NCBI GenBank assembly: GCA_029262235.1
Contig: JAJCZU010000003.1
Coordinates: 310,001-374,000 of the forward strand
DNA from: Candidatus Eiseniibacteriota bacterium
GTDB taxonomy: Bacteria; Orphanbacterota; Orphanbacteria; Orphanbacterales; Orphanbacteraceae
DNA length: 64,000 nt
Direction of reading: 5' to 3'
The stretch's first letter is position 1, and every line of letters begins with the position of its first letter. This document shows positions 53,480 through 61,564 of the stretch, piece by piece. Under the pieces are notes generated by a model. It had not been told where the DNA came from. It worked only from the letters and a program-made list of their open reading frames with translations, and searched no databases. A program made the translations under genes and the position numbers.

Positions 53480-54931
53480 ATGGAGACCTTGAGCAGCATC
53501 ATCGTGCCCATGTACATGGGTTCCCTTCTGCTGCTCGCGCTGTTCGGAATTCATCGTTACTCCTTGCTGTATCTATACTTACGCAACAAGAAGCCGGTTC
53601 AGGACCGCGTGTTCGACCCCGGTGCGGCTCCCGTCGTCACGGTTCAGCTTCCTATATATAACGAACGGTATGTCGTCGATCGGCTCGTGCGGTCCGTGGC
53701 CGCCATGCGTTATCCGAGAGGAATGCTCGAGATTCAGATTCTCGACGATTCCACGGACGAGACAGCCGGTCTGCTCCGCGACCTCACCGACGAACTCCGG
53801 GCCGAGGGGCACGACGTGGTCTATCTACACCGGACCGACCGTGCGGGATTCAAGGCAGGCGCCCTTGAGGCCGGGCTCCAGGTTGCGCGCGGTGAACTGA
53901 TCGCCGTTTTCGATGCGGATTTCACGCCGGACCCGGGGTTCTTCGAGCGTGTGGTTCCCCACTTTGCGGATCAGAAGATCGGCATGGTGCAGACGCGCTG
54001 GGCGCACATCAACCGCAATCACTCGATGCTGACGCGCGTACAGTCGATGCTCCTCGACGGGCACTTCGTGATCGAGCACACGGCCCGGTTCCGCACAGGG
54101 CGCTTCTTCAATTTCAATGGAACGGCCGGCGTCTGGCGTCGCGAAACGATCGTAGATTCCGGCGGGTGGCAGCACGACACGCTGACCGAGGATCTCGACC
54201 TCAGCTATCGCGCCCAGCTTCGCGGCTGGCAGTTCCAGTATCTCGTGGATGTGACATCCCCCGCGGAGCTGCCGGTCGAAATGAACGCGTACAAGAGCCA
54301 GCAGCATCGGTGGGCCAAGGGATCGATCCAGACTGCGATCAAGCTTCTGCCGAAAGTCTGGGCGAGCAAGTTTCCGTTCAAGGCGAAGGTCGAGGCCACG
54401 ATTCATCTCGCGAGCAATATTGCGTACGCGCTGATGGTGATTCCCGTGTTTCTGATGCTTCCGGTGCTTCTGCTGCAGGGGGGAAGGGAGTCGTCGACCG
54501 TTCTGTTCTTCTACATGCTCGTGTTTCTGGCTTCCACAATGTCCGTGATCATCTTCTATCTTTTCGCGGAACATCGCGCGACCGGCAAGATTCTTCGACA
54601 TATCAAATATCTGCCGTGTCTCATGTCGGTCGGCATCGGGATGTCGCTCAACAATGCACGCGCCGTGGTCGAGGCGCTCGCGCGGAAGAGCACGCCGTTT
54701 CTGCGCACGCCGAAGTACAATGTGGTCGAGGGCGGAGTCGGCTGGAAAAAGATGAGCTACAGGGCCGGCGTCTCGATGCTTTCGATTCTCGAAGTGCTGC
54801 TGGCCGTCTACTTTCTCGTTTCGATCTACTTCGCGATCGCGAACAAACTCTTTCTCGCCGTACCCGTGCTGCTCCTGTTCCTGTTCGGGTTTCTCTACGT
54901 CGGCTGTCTCTCGCTCTGGCAGCGCAGCTGA
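53480..54931 (+). CDS. processive GT2 (cellulose/mannan synthase-like) membrane glycosyltransferase
   Basis: A 483-residue protein with one N-terminal helix and about four C-terminal helices around a cytosolic GT-A domain. The D,D,D,Q(Q/R)xRW set is visible: QILDDSTDET, AVFDADFTPD, LTEDLDLSYR (about 236) and QQHRWAKG (about 274). The layout resembles plant CslA/bacterial beta-mannan or glucan synthases rather than BcsA, since no PilZ domain follows. It would polymerise a beta-linked polysaccharide from a nucleotide sugar and push it across the membrane. No export partner (BcsB-like) is adjacent. Product unknown. Confidence 0.9.
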   Translation: METLSSIIVPMYMGSLLLLALFGIHRYSLLYLYLRNKKPVQDRVFDPGAAPVVTVQLPIYNERYVVDRLVRSVAAMRYPRGMLEIQILDDSTDETAGLLRDLTDELRAEGHDVVYLHRTDRAGFKAGALEAGLQVARGELIAVFDADFTPDPGFFERVVPHFADQKIGMVQTRWAHINRNHSMLTRVQSMLLDGHFVIEHTARFRTGRFFNFNGTAGVWRRETIVDSGGWQHDTLTEDLDLSYRAQLRGWQFQYLVDVTSPAELPVEMNAYKSQQHRWAKGSIQTAIKLLPKVWASKFPFKAKVEATIHLASNIAYALMVIPVFLMLPVLLLQGGRESSTVLFFYMLVFLASTMSVIIFYLFAEHRATGKILRHIKYLPCLMSVGIGMSLNNARAVVEALARKSTPFLRTPKYNVVEGGVGWKKMSYRAGVSMLSILEVLLAVYFLVSIYFAIANKLFLAVPVLLLFLFGFLYVGCLSLWQRS

Positions 54932-55074
54932 CGCGCAGGCCCGAATCACCCTGATCGCGCCCTTGCGCCTGTCCGCTTACGCTGGAAACCGCACAGTCCC
55001 TCTGTTAAGCTTCACGGGTAGATACTCCCCCCGTGCCTGTCTTCTTATTCTCGCGAATCCACTGGAGGTGCGCA

Positions 55075-56535
55075 TTGCGTTTCGTAATGCTCTCGGTTTC
55101 TCTGCTTGTACTGAGTGCGGCGTCGGCCGTGGCGTCGGCTTCGATCGAACTCGTTGCTTCCGGACTGAACCGCCCGATTTATGCAACGGCCCCAGCGGGG
55201 GACGACCGGCTCTTCATCGTCGAACAGCGCGGCCGCGTATTCGTGCTGGAGGCGGACACCGTGAACGCGGATCCGTTTCTGAATATCGATTCGCTGGTCG
55301 TCAATGTGAATTCGTTCAGCGAGCAGGGGTTGCTCGGAATGGAATTCGCGCCCGACTACGACTCGACGGGCTACTTCTACGTGCACTATTCGAACCTCAG
55401 CGGGAACACGGTGATTGCGCGCTACACCGTTGACGCCGGCAACCCGAACAAAGCCGACCACTCATCGGCCGAGATCGTCCTGACGGCCACCCAGCCATTT
55501 GCGAATCACAACGGCGGTTCGATCGCGTTCGGGCCCGACGGCTATCTGTACATCGGGCTCGGCGACGGCGGCTCCGGCGGCGACCCCGGGAATCGGGCGC
55601 AGACACTGACCACGCTTCTCGGAAAGATACTGCGAATCGACGTCAGTACGCTGCCCTATACGATCCCGCTCGACAATCCGTTCGTCGGCGATTCCACCGC
55701 GCTCGACGAGATCTGGGACTACGGTCTTCGCAATCCGTACCGGTTCAGCTTCGATCGGCTGACCGGGGATCTCTGGATCGCCGACGTCGGCCAGGAGACG
55801 TTCGAAGAAGTCGATGTCGAAGCGTATCCGAGTACGGGCAAGCGGAACTACGGCTGGAGGCTCATGGAAGGATTCAGCTGCTACAATCCGGGCGCCAACT
55901 GCGGTTCGGACACGCTGGACCTCCCTGTCTACGTCTACAACCACGGCGCCGGCTGTTCGATCACCGGCGGTTACGTGTATCGCGGCACGGACGTGCCCGA
56001 ACTTTACGGGAAGTACTTGTTCGGCGATTTCTGTTCCGGCTTCGTGCGTGCTATTACGATCGACACCGACACGACGGTCGAAGCTCTTACGAGCCAGCTG
56101 AACCCGAACTTCCCGAACAACATCGGAAGCCTCGCTTCGTTCGCCGAAGACGGATTCGGCGAGATGTACATTATCGATCGGGCCAGTACCAATAGCGGCG
56201 AGGTGTACAAGATCGTGCAGGATCCGACGACCGTCGGCGACACCGAAGACTCGCGTTCCGTGCTGCGACTCGGACGACCCGCGCCGAATCCGACGACGGG
56301 ATCGACGCAGCTGCGGCTCTTCCTTGACCGGCGGGCGGACGTACTCGCCACCGTGCACGACATCGCCGGCCGGCGCATTCGCACACTGACGCACGAAGTC
56401 CGCGGCGCGGGCGAATCGCTTCTCGAGTGGGACGGACGCGACGAAAGCGGCGCGCGCGTCGCCTCCGGTGTCTATTTCATCGGAGCGAAAGTCGACGGGC
56501 AGGAATTCAAGCAACGCGTTACGCTGGTGCGCTGA
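55075..56535 (+). CDS. secreted PQQ-type sugar/sorbosone dehydrogenase-like propeller with FlgD-like CTD
   Basis: 486 residues from the TTG at 55075 (GGAGG 6 nt upstream); the ATG at 55090 would be too far from that site. The signal peptide ends SAVASA. Residues about 25-370 form a six-bladed GSDH/HHIP-type propeller: GLNRPIYATAPAGDDRLFIVEQRG, LLGMEFAPDYDSTGYFYVHY, NHNGGSIAFGPDGYLYIGLGDGG, EIWDYGLRNPYRFSFDR. The last 85 residues are PAPNPTTGSTQLRLFLD ... ASGVYFIGAKVD ... QRVTLVR, the same C-terminal domain as the other secreted proteins. Whether it binds PQQ or oxidises sugars is unproven. Confidence 0.9.
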   Translation: MRFVMLSVSLLVLSAASAVASASIELVASGLNRPIYATAPAGDDRLFIVEQRGRVFVLEADTVNADPFLNIDSLVVNVNSFSEQGLLGMEFAPDYDSTGYFYVHYSNLSGNTVIARYTVDAGNPNKADHSSAEIVLTATQPFANHNGGSIAFGPDGYLYIGLGDGGSGGDPGNRAQTLTTLLGKILRIDVSTLPYTIPLDNPFVGDSTALDEIWDYGLRNPYRFSFDRLTGDLWIADVGQETFEEVDVEAYPSTGKRNYGWRLMEGFSCYNPGANCGSDTLDLPVYVYNHGAGCSITGGYVYRGTDVPELYGKYLFGDFCSGFVRAITIDTDTTVEALTSQLNPNFPNNIGSLASFAEDGFGEMYIIDRASTNSGEVYKIVQDPTTVGDTEDSRSVLRLGRPAPNPTTGSTQLRLFLDRRADVLATVHDIAGRRIRTLTHEVRGAGESLLEWDGRDESGARVASGVYFIGAKVDGQEFKQRVTLVR

Positions 56536-56539
56536 GTTG

Positions 56540-56618
56540 GCGGCGGGTCCTGTCGCGCCGCGACACCCCTGCCTCGGCAGGCTCGGCAGGGGTCCCCGTC
56601 CGGCGCGCCACCCGCCGC
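56540..56618. repeat. nested GC-rich inverted repeat (cruciform/hairpin)
   Basis: Three stacked perfect stems: GCGGCGGGT (56540-56548) with ACCCGCCGC (56610-56618); CGCGCCG (56554-56560) with CGGCGCG (56601-56607); ACCCCTGCC (56565-56573) with GGCAGGGGT (56585-56593), loop 11 bases. It begins 5 nt after the stop codon of the dehydrogenase-like gene. There is no U-tract, so it may act as mRNA 3' stabiliser or cruciform target rather than an intrinsic terminator. Confidence 0.75.
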
Positions 56619-56633
56619 AATTCCGCGCATCAG

Positions 56634-56765
56634 CTTCGCGAAGTGGAGGAGCCGGATCAGAGCCCGGATCGGATTCCCCTCGCCCCTCGTCCTGGCGTAC
56701 GGCCAATGGGCCTCGGGGCTCGGGGAACCGATCCGGGCTCGCGGTTCTCGCCTTTTTTCGCGAAG
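56634..56765 (+). repeat. structured dispersed repeat, copy A
   Basis: Core 56674-56729 contains CCTGGCGTACGGCCAATGGG. It is enclosed by a long inverted repeat, GAGCCCGGATCGG-a-TTCCCC (56660-56679) with GGGGAA-CCGATCCGGGCTC (56722-56740), 19 pairs with one bulged A. CTTCGCGAA (56634-56642) and TTCGCGAAG (56757-56765) mark the outer ends. Confidence 0.75.
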
Positions 56766-57107
56766 GAAAGAAGAAGGGCGGGTGATGGGTTGGTCCAAAC
56801 TCGCGGGCAATCGGTTCAGCACTCCCTCTTCAAATCAGTTTCTTAATTCATGAATAGATATTCATCCGTGTATGCTTGGCGGAAGAAAGACCATGAAGTG
56901 ATCGTGTTTCGAATTGATTTCAAAACTCGGTGCGAAGTTCAATGAACCATGTCCGATCGCCAACGCTCACTACGGACTCCTCCACCCACTTCCCGTTCGA
57001 TTTTCAAGCCTGCTGCCGTTCCTGGCGCAATGGCGCGCGCCGGTGCCCGCGGAACGCTAGCCGTCCGCCCCCCGTCATTCCCCTCCGGATTCCTCACGGC
57101 GAGGAAG

Positions 57108-57172
57108 TCGAGTTCCCGAAGCCCTGAGCCCCATTGGCCGTACGCCAGGGCGAAGGGCGGAGGGAATTCGAC
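57108..57172 (-). repeat. structured dispersed repeat, copy B (inverted relative to A)
   Basis: On the - strand it reads TTCCCTCCGCCCTTCG, then CCTGGCGTACGGCCAATGGG, then a GGGAA arm. It matches copy A over about 56 bases with roughly nine differences. GTCGAGTTCCC (57108-57118) pairs with GGGAATTCGAC (57162-57172), 11 positions with one G-U-type mismatch. The stem sequence outside TTCCC/GGGAA differs completely from that of copy A yet still pairs. Confidence 0.75.
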
Positions 57173-57199
57173 GACGAGTTGGGAATTCGACGACGAGTT
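57162..57199. repeat. 19-bp tandem duplication
   Basis: GGGAATTCGACGACGAGTT occurs twice head to tail (57162-57180 and 57181-57199). It duplicates one arm of copy B and ends at the stop codon of the STAS gene. Confidence 0.85.
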
Positions 57200-57534
57200 T
57201 AGATTCCCGAGGCCGCCTCGTCGGCTGTCGGGAAGATCTTCATGACGGTCGAGAGTCGGACGATATCGAGCAGTTTCCTGAGGGAAGCGGGGGGGCTCGT
57301 GAAGCCGACTTTGGCGCCGCCGCCTTCTGCTGAGGTGATGATCGACGCGAGAATGCCGAGGCCGGTGCTGTCGGAGTCGTTCACTTCGCCGAGGTCGATC
57401 ACGATCTTCTTCTTGCCGTCGGCGATCTCTTTGCGCACGGCTTCGAGCACGTTGTAGCCCGTAGGCTGCCCCCGGAGATTGCCGTGGAGTTCGAATACGA
57501 GAGCGTCTCCGCTCTCCCGCGTTTCGTATTTCAT
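57199..57534 (-). CDS. orphan STAS-domain anti-sigma-factor antagonist
   Basis: A 111-residue SpoIIAA/RsbV-like protein: DALVFELHGNLRGQPTGYNVLEAV, KKIVIDLGEVNDSDSTGLGILASIITSAE with Ser56/Thr57 at the phospho-acceptor site, and a C-terminal helix pair. AAGGCC lies before the ATG at 57534. Unlike the STAS gene at 19794 it has no kinase or phosphatase next to it; it could be a second substrate for the module at 20.2-22.4 kb or serve a distant one. Its 3' end abuts the 19-bp tandem duplication of repeat copy B. Confidence 0.88.
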   Translation of the reverse strand: MKYETRESGDALVFELHGNLRGQPTGYNVLEAVRKEIADGKKKIVIDLGEVNDSDSTGLGILASIITSAEGGGAKVGFTSPPASLRKLLDIVRLSTVMKIFPTADEAASGI

Positions 57535-57724
57535 GACGGGGGGCCTTTCTGAGTTTCGGACACGCTTCGAGAATAAAAGATACCCGGTACGCTTGCAACT
57601 CCCGCGGCGGGGTCGGGATACGCGGGGGCGAACGGCCGGGGACGACGCCGGGGCACCCCAGGAACTGCATCGACCTAAGTTGTGCTATAATAACGCGGTA
57701 TAGATTTATGACAGCGGCGGTGCG

Positions 57725-57753
57725 TTGACACTCACCGGTGCTTGTCGTAGATT
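57725..57753 (+). promoter_or_regulatory. sigma-70 promoter of the phoH operon
   Basis: Perfect TTGACA (57725-57730), 17 bases, TAGATT (57748-57753). Predicted start is near 57760, which lies downstream of the in-frame GTG at 57738 and so excludes it as the phoH start for this transcript. A TATAAT at 57686-57691 lacks a -35. Confidence 0.65.
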
Positions 57754-57800
57754 GTTCGTCAACTTGTAAGCGTCTGCATCCAAAGGGGACACCGCTCACT

Positions 57801-58850
57801 TTGAGCGCCAACGTCGTTAAAAGACTGCACCTCGTCGAGGTCGACCCTCTACTCATCTACGGTCACCGGGACCAGTTCCTGCGCCATATCCAAGATGCGT
57901 TCCCGCACGTGCAAATCGTGGCACGCGGCGCCGACATCTATCTGGAAGGGGCGGCGGCTGCCGTGGGGAGCGTGGAGGGCCTGTTCCTCGATCTCACCTC
58001 TCTCGCCAAGCAGGGAAAAGAACTGTCGGATACGGATATCCGCTATTTCACCGAGATGGCTCAGGAGCAAGGGGGAAGCGACATCTCACAGCTTTACGCA
58101 CCGAAGAAGCAGTATTTCCATCTGAAGAAGCAGGTGAAGCCGAAAACGCTGGGCCAGGAGGAATATATCCAGGCGATGGATCGTTCGGACATCGTCTTCG
58201 GGATCGGGCCCGCGGGGACGGGGAAGACGTATCTTGCTGTGGCGGCGGCGGTTTCGGCGCTCAGGCGTCGCGAAAAAAACCGGATCGTGCTCGTACGGCC
58301 CGCCGTGGAGGCGGGGGAGAGTCTCGGCTTCCTGCCGGGGGATTTCCAGGAGAAGGTGGACCCGTATCTCCGGCCGCTGTACGATGCTCTGCAGGATCTT
58401 CTCGGAGCCGACCGGATCCGCCGGTCCTTCGATATGGACATTGTCGAGGTGGCGCCGCTCGCCTACATGCGCGGCCGCACGCTGAACGACGCGTTCGTCA
58501 TCCTCGATGAAGCGCAGAACTCGACGATCGGACAGATGAAGATGTTTCTGACCCGCCTTGGTACGAACTCGCGCGCCGTGATCACGGGCGACGTCACGCA
58601 GATCGATCTGCCGGACGCGAACGAGTCCGGGCTCGTACGCATCCAGCCGATTTTGCAGGACGTCCCGGGGATCGAATTCGTGTACCTGACGCCGCGTGAC
58701 GTGGTGCGCCATCATCTCGTGCAGCGCATTATCCGCGCGTTCGACGATCACACGATGGGCGAAGCGAGCGCGCGCGCGGAGCAGAGCGGTCGCGACCGGG
58801 GACAGAAGACGGGCCTCCCCAGGGGCGGGGCCAAGGGCAAGCCGGAATAA
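57801..58850 (+). CDS. phoH: PhoH-like ATPase
   Basis: 349 residues from the TTG at 57801, the only start codon downstream of the promoter at 57725-57753; AAAGGGG precedes it at a long 13-nt spacing. An in-frame GTG at 57738 would add 21 residues unlike the family. The ATPase domain has Walker A GPAGTGKT (136-143) and Walker B AFVILDEAQNST, with the N-terminal KH-like region before it. PhoH/YbeZ proteins are ATPases linked to RNA metabolism and to YbeY. pgpH follows after 4 nt and ybeY after that, the widely conserved order. Confidence 0.92.
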   Translation: MSANVVKRLHLVEVDPLLIYGHRDQFLRHIQDAFPHVQIVARGADIYLEGAAAAVGSVEGLFLDLTSLAKQGKELSDTDIRYFTEMAQEQGGSDISQLYAPKKQYFHLKKQVKPKTLGQEEYIQAMDRSDIVFGIGPAGTGKTYLAVAAAVSALRRREKNRIVLVRPAVEAGESLGFLPGDFQEKVDPYLRPLYDALQDLLGADRIRRSFDMDIVEVAPLAYMRGRTLNDAFVILDEAQNSTIGQMKMFLTRLGTNSRAVITGDVTQIDLPDANESGLVRIQPILQDVPGIEFVYLTPRDVVRHHLVQRIIRAFDDHTMGEASARAEQSGRDRGQKTGLPRGGAKGKPE

Positions 58851-58854
58851 CGCA

Positions 58855-61146
58855 ATGAAGATCTTCCCGTTCCAGAACAAACGGAATGTCCGCGGTAAAT
58901 CGAAGCGCGGCAAAGAGGGTGAGAAGAAGGGGTGGAATCTCCATCGCCTGAAAGCGCTCACCCGCATGCACGGGAAGACGCTGCGCCGCCTCGCGATCGG
59001 CGCGGCTCTCGTATCCATCATAATGGTCCTGTATATGCCCCGCTCCACGAGCAAGGGACTGCTTCTCGCCGAGGGCCAGATCGCGAAGGAGAACATCCTC
59101 GCGCCGTTCGACTTCCCCGTTCTGAAGGGCGATGACGAACTCGACAAAGAGCGTTCGCTCGAGGCGCGCAAGGTGCTTCCGGTCGTACGCGAGAGCGAGG
59201 AAACGACGCAGTCGATCAAGAATCGCGTGCGCGATTTCTTCCTGCAGGTGGAAGCGATCATCGACGAAGACGTCGTGCCTGCGGAACGGCAGAGCCGTCT
59301 TTCGGAACTCGAAGGCGACTTCACGGAGTCCGCCGGCATGGTCCTGCTGGACCTGGCGAACGAAACGCGCCTGCGCCAGGAGGTCGTGCGCTTCCTGGAC
59401 GAGGTCCTGGCGCGTGGCGTGCTGACGGACAAGAAAGTGTTCGAAGAGGCCGACTACAATCGCCTGTCTGTCATTCGGGACGGCGAGGAATACGCGCTCG
59501 GCCTCGATCGCTTCCTGGACCTCGACGAGTACTACGCGGCCGCGACGGAGTGGGGCCGAACGGCGTTCGGAACGCGCCAGGAGCTCGTTGCCTCGTTCTT
59601 CGAAGTGAGCAAGCAGTTCGGCGAAGCGAACCTTTTCTACGACGTCACGGAAACCTCCGCCCGCAGAGAGGCGCGCCGGGCGGGCGTTTCGCCCTACACC
59701 GAGCTCTACCTCAAGGACCAGAAGATCATCGGCGCGCACGAACGCGTGACGAAGCGTCATATGCGCATTCTCGAGTCGATGGAGTCGAAAGTGAGCGAGG
59801 AGCGCCTCGAGGCGAAGCCGTGGAAGCGCGTCTATCCGCACTTCGGCCGGCTGCTCACGCTGCTTGCCGTGATGGTGCTGTTCGTCTTCTTTCTACAGCG
59901 CAATCGCCCGAAGATCTACGCGCGCGACAGCCATCTCATTCTGCTCGCGACGGTCGCGCTGATGGGCTTCGTGCTCACGTTCTTTATCAACCGGCTCGAT
60001 CTTTCGCCGTTTCTGATGCCGATCGTGCTGATCGCGATGCTCGGGACACTGCTGTTCGACGATCGTGTGGGTATGTCGCTTTCGGGTACGTATCTGATCT
60101 GTGTCGCGCTCCTCGAGGGACTCACGCTCCCGGTCGCGTTCACGATGGGGATCGTGGGCGCCACGGCCGTGTACGGCGTTTCGGGGCTGCGCGAACGGAA
60201 GAGCTTCTGGATTTCGCTCGCCTATATCGGCGCCGCGTACATCGTGGCGATCGCCGCGGCGGATTTTCTGCACCTCGTGCCGAGTGTCGACACACTGCAG
60301 AAGATCGGGTACGGGCTGCTCTCGGCATTCGTCTGCGCGGGGCTCACGATGATCGTGCTGCCGCTGTTCGAATCGCTTTTCCGCGTTACGACGAACATTA
60401 CGCTGCTCGAGCTTTCGGATCTGAACCAGCCGCTGCTGAAGAACCTCTCGCTGTTCGCACCCGGCACGTACCATCACTCGATCATGGTCGGGAACCTGAG
60501 CGAAGCGGCGTGCGAACGGATCGGGGCGCATTCGCTGCTGGCGCGTGTGGGCGGCTACTATCACGACATCGGAAAGATGTCGAAGCCCGAATACTTCGTC
60601 GAAAACCAGATCAGCGGCGTCAACAAGCACGACAAGCTTTCGCCCAAGATCAGCGCGCTCATTCTGATTTCCCACGTGCGCGAAGGCGTCGAGATGGGAC
60701 GCAAGGAAGGGCTGCCGGACGAGATCATCGATGCGATCGGCGAACACCACGGCACCACGCTGATGGCGTTCTTCCATGACAAGGCGATGAAGACTTCGCC
60801 GTCCGAGGTGCAGGAATCCGACTTCCGCTACCCGGGTCCGCGGCCACGGACGAAAGAAAACGCCGTGATCATGCTCGCGGACGTGTCCGAGGCTTCCGTG
60901 CGCGCCCTGAACGAACCGACGCCGGCGAAGATTCGCCAGCGCATCGAACAGGTGACGCGCGCGAAGTTCGACGAGAAACAGCTCGACGAATGCGCACTCA
61001 CGTTCCGCGACCTTCGGCTGATTCAGGAGAGCTTCATCCCGATCCTGACCAGTTCCATGCATTCCCGTATCCGTTACCCTGACGAAACCAAATCGGAGGA
61101 GGCTCGACTAGCCGTTGGAGATTACCTGCGAAAACCTGCTCGATAA
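58855..61146 (+). CDS. pgpH: PgpH/YqfF-type 7TM HD-domain cyclic-di-AMP phosphodiesterase
   Basis: 763 residues from the ATG at 58855, 4 nt after the phoH stop. A basic N-terminus and one helix (about 42-60) are followed by the extracytoplasmic 7TMR-HDED domain (about 70-325: VLPVVRESEETTQSIKNRVRDFF). Seven helices follow (about 330-505), then the HD domain with APGTYHHSIMVGNLSEAAC and GGYYHDIGKM (His570/Asp571) and EHHGTTLMAFF. Characterised Firmicute members hydrolyse c-di-AMP to pApA. No diadenylate cyclase gene is in view, so nucleotide specificity here is by homology. It overlaps ybeY by 32 nt. Confidence 0.93.
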   Translation: MKIFPFQNKRNVRGKSKRGKEGEKKGWNLHRLKALTRMHGKTLRRLAIGAALVSIIMVLYMPRSTSKGLLLAEGQIAKENILAPFDFPVLKGDDELDKERSLEARKVLPVVRESEETTQSIKNRVRDFFLQVEAIIDEDVVPAERQSRLSELEGDFTESAGMVLLDLANETRLRQEVVRFLDEVLARGVLTDKKVFEEADYNRLSVIRDGEEYALGLDRFLDLDEYYAAATEWGRTAFGTRQELVASFFEVSKQFGEANLFYDVTETSARREARRAGVSPYTELYLKDQKIIGAHERVTKRHMRILESMESKVSEERLEAKPWKRVYPHFGRLLTLLAVMVLFVFFLQRNRPKIYARDSHLILLATVALMGFVLTFFINRLDLSPFLMPIVLIAMLGTLLFDDRVGMSLSGTYLICVALLEGLTLPVAFTMGIVGATAVYGVSGLRERKSFWISLAYIGAAYIVAIAAADFLHLVPSVDTLQKIGYGLLSAFVCAGLTMIVLPLFESLFRVTTNITLLELSDLNQPLLKNLSLFAPGTYHHSIMVGNLSEAACERIGAHSLLARVGGYYHDIGKMSKPEYFVENQISGVNKHDKLSPKISALILISHVREGVEMGRKEGLPDEIIDAIGEHHGTTLMAFFHDKAMKTSPSEVQESDFRYPGPRPRTKENAVIMLADVSEASVRALNEPTPAKIRQRIEQVTRAKFDEKQLDECALTFRDLRLIQESFIPILTSSMHSRIRYPDETKSEEARLAVGDYLRKPAR

Positions 61147-61564
61147 GTTCGCCATCGACACCGAGTCTTTCCGGAACATCGCCGCACAGGTCTTAGGGGA
61201 ACTCGCTGACCCCGAAGGGGAAGCGAGCGTCGTCTTCGTTTCGGATGAACGGATTCGCGAACTGAACCGGGAATATCGGAACAAGGATCGCCCGACGGAC
61301 GTGCTTTCCTTCAGTTTCTACGATGACCCGACGAGCCCCGGTATAATTGGAGACGTTTACATTTCACTGCCGACGGCGCTCCGCCAGGCGGAAGAGCGCG
61401 AGATGGCGCTGGAAGAGGAACTGCTGCGACTCATGATTCACGGACTGCTGCATCTTGTCGGCCATACGCACGACGCGGAGGAAGATACCGCGCGCATGCG
61501 GGCCCGCGAAAACGAATTCTTCGACGCCCACTGGCCCTCACTCGAGGAGCGGACGGCGTCATGA
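61115..61564 (+). CDS. ybeY: endoribonuclease/rRNA maturation factor YbeY
   Basis: A 149-residue protein starting at the TTG at 61115; GGAGGAGG lies 12-13 nt upstream inside pgpH. The zinc motif H-x3-H-x5-H is MIHGLLHLVGHTHD, and REYRNKDRPTDVLSFSF is the other family signature. YbeY is a single-strand RNase needed for 16S rRNA 3' maturation and ribosome quality control. It is the third gene of the phoH-pgpH-ybeY operon, and its stop overlaps the next ATG (ATGA). Confidence 0.95.
   Translation: MEITCENLLDKFAIDTESFRNIAAQVLGELADPEGEASVVFVSDERIRELNREYRNKDRPTDVLSFSFYDDPTSPGIIGDVYISLPTALRQAEEREMALEEELLRLMIHGLLHLVGHTHDAEEDTARMRARENEFFDAHWPSLEERTAS

Larger units (their letters stand above)
56536..57198. 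other. gene-free 663-bp stretch with cruciform and paired structured repeats
   Basis: No convincing gene. From left to right: a nested GC-rich hairpin (56540-56618), structured repeat copy A (56634-56765), an AT-rich patch (about 56820-56960) with small palindromes such as ATGAATAGATATTCAT, about 140 bp of unremarkable GC-rich sequence, copy B in the opposite orientation (57108-57172), and a 19-bp tandem duplication (57162-57199) next to the STAS gene stop. Confidence 0.7.

Noticed and set aside
56939-57856. 305-codon leftward frame spanning repeat copy B and the STAS gene
   Set aside because: It runs through the STAS gene in another frame and through non-coding repeats; no ribosome binding site and no family. 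The LAYGQW segment is noted under the repeat finding.
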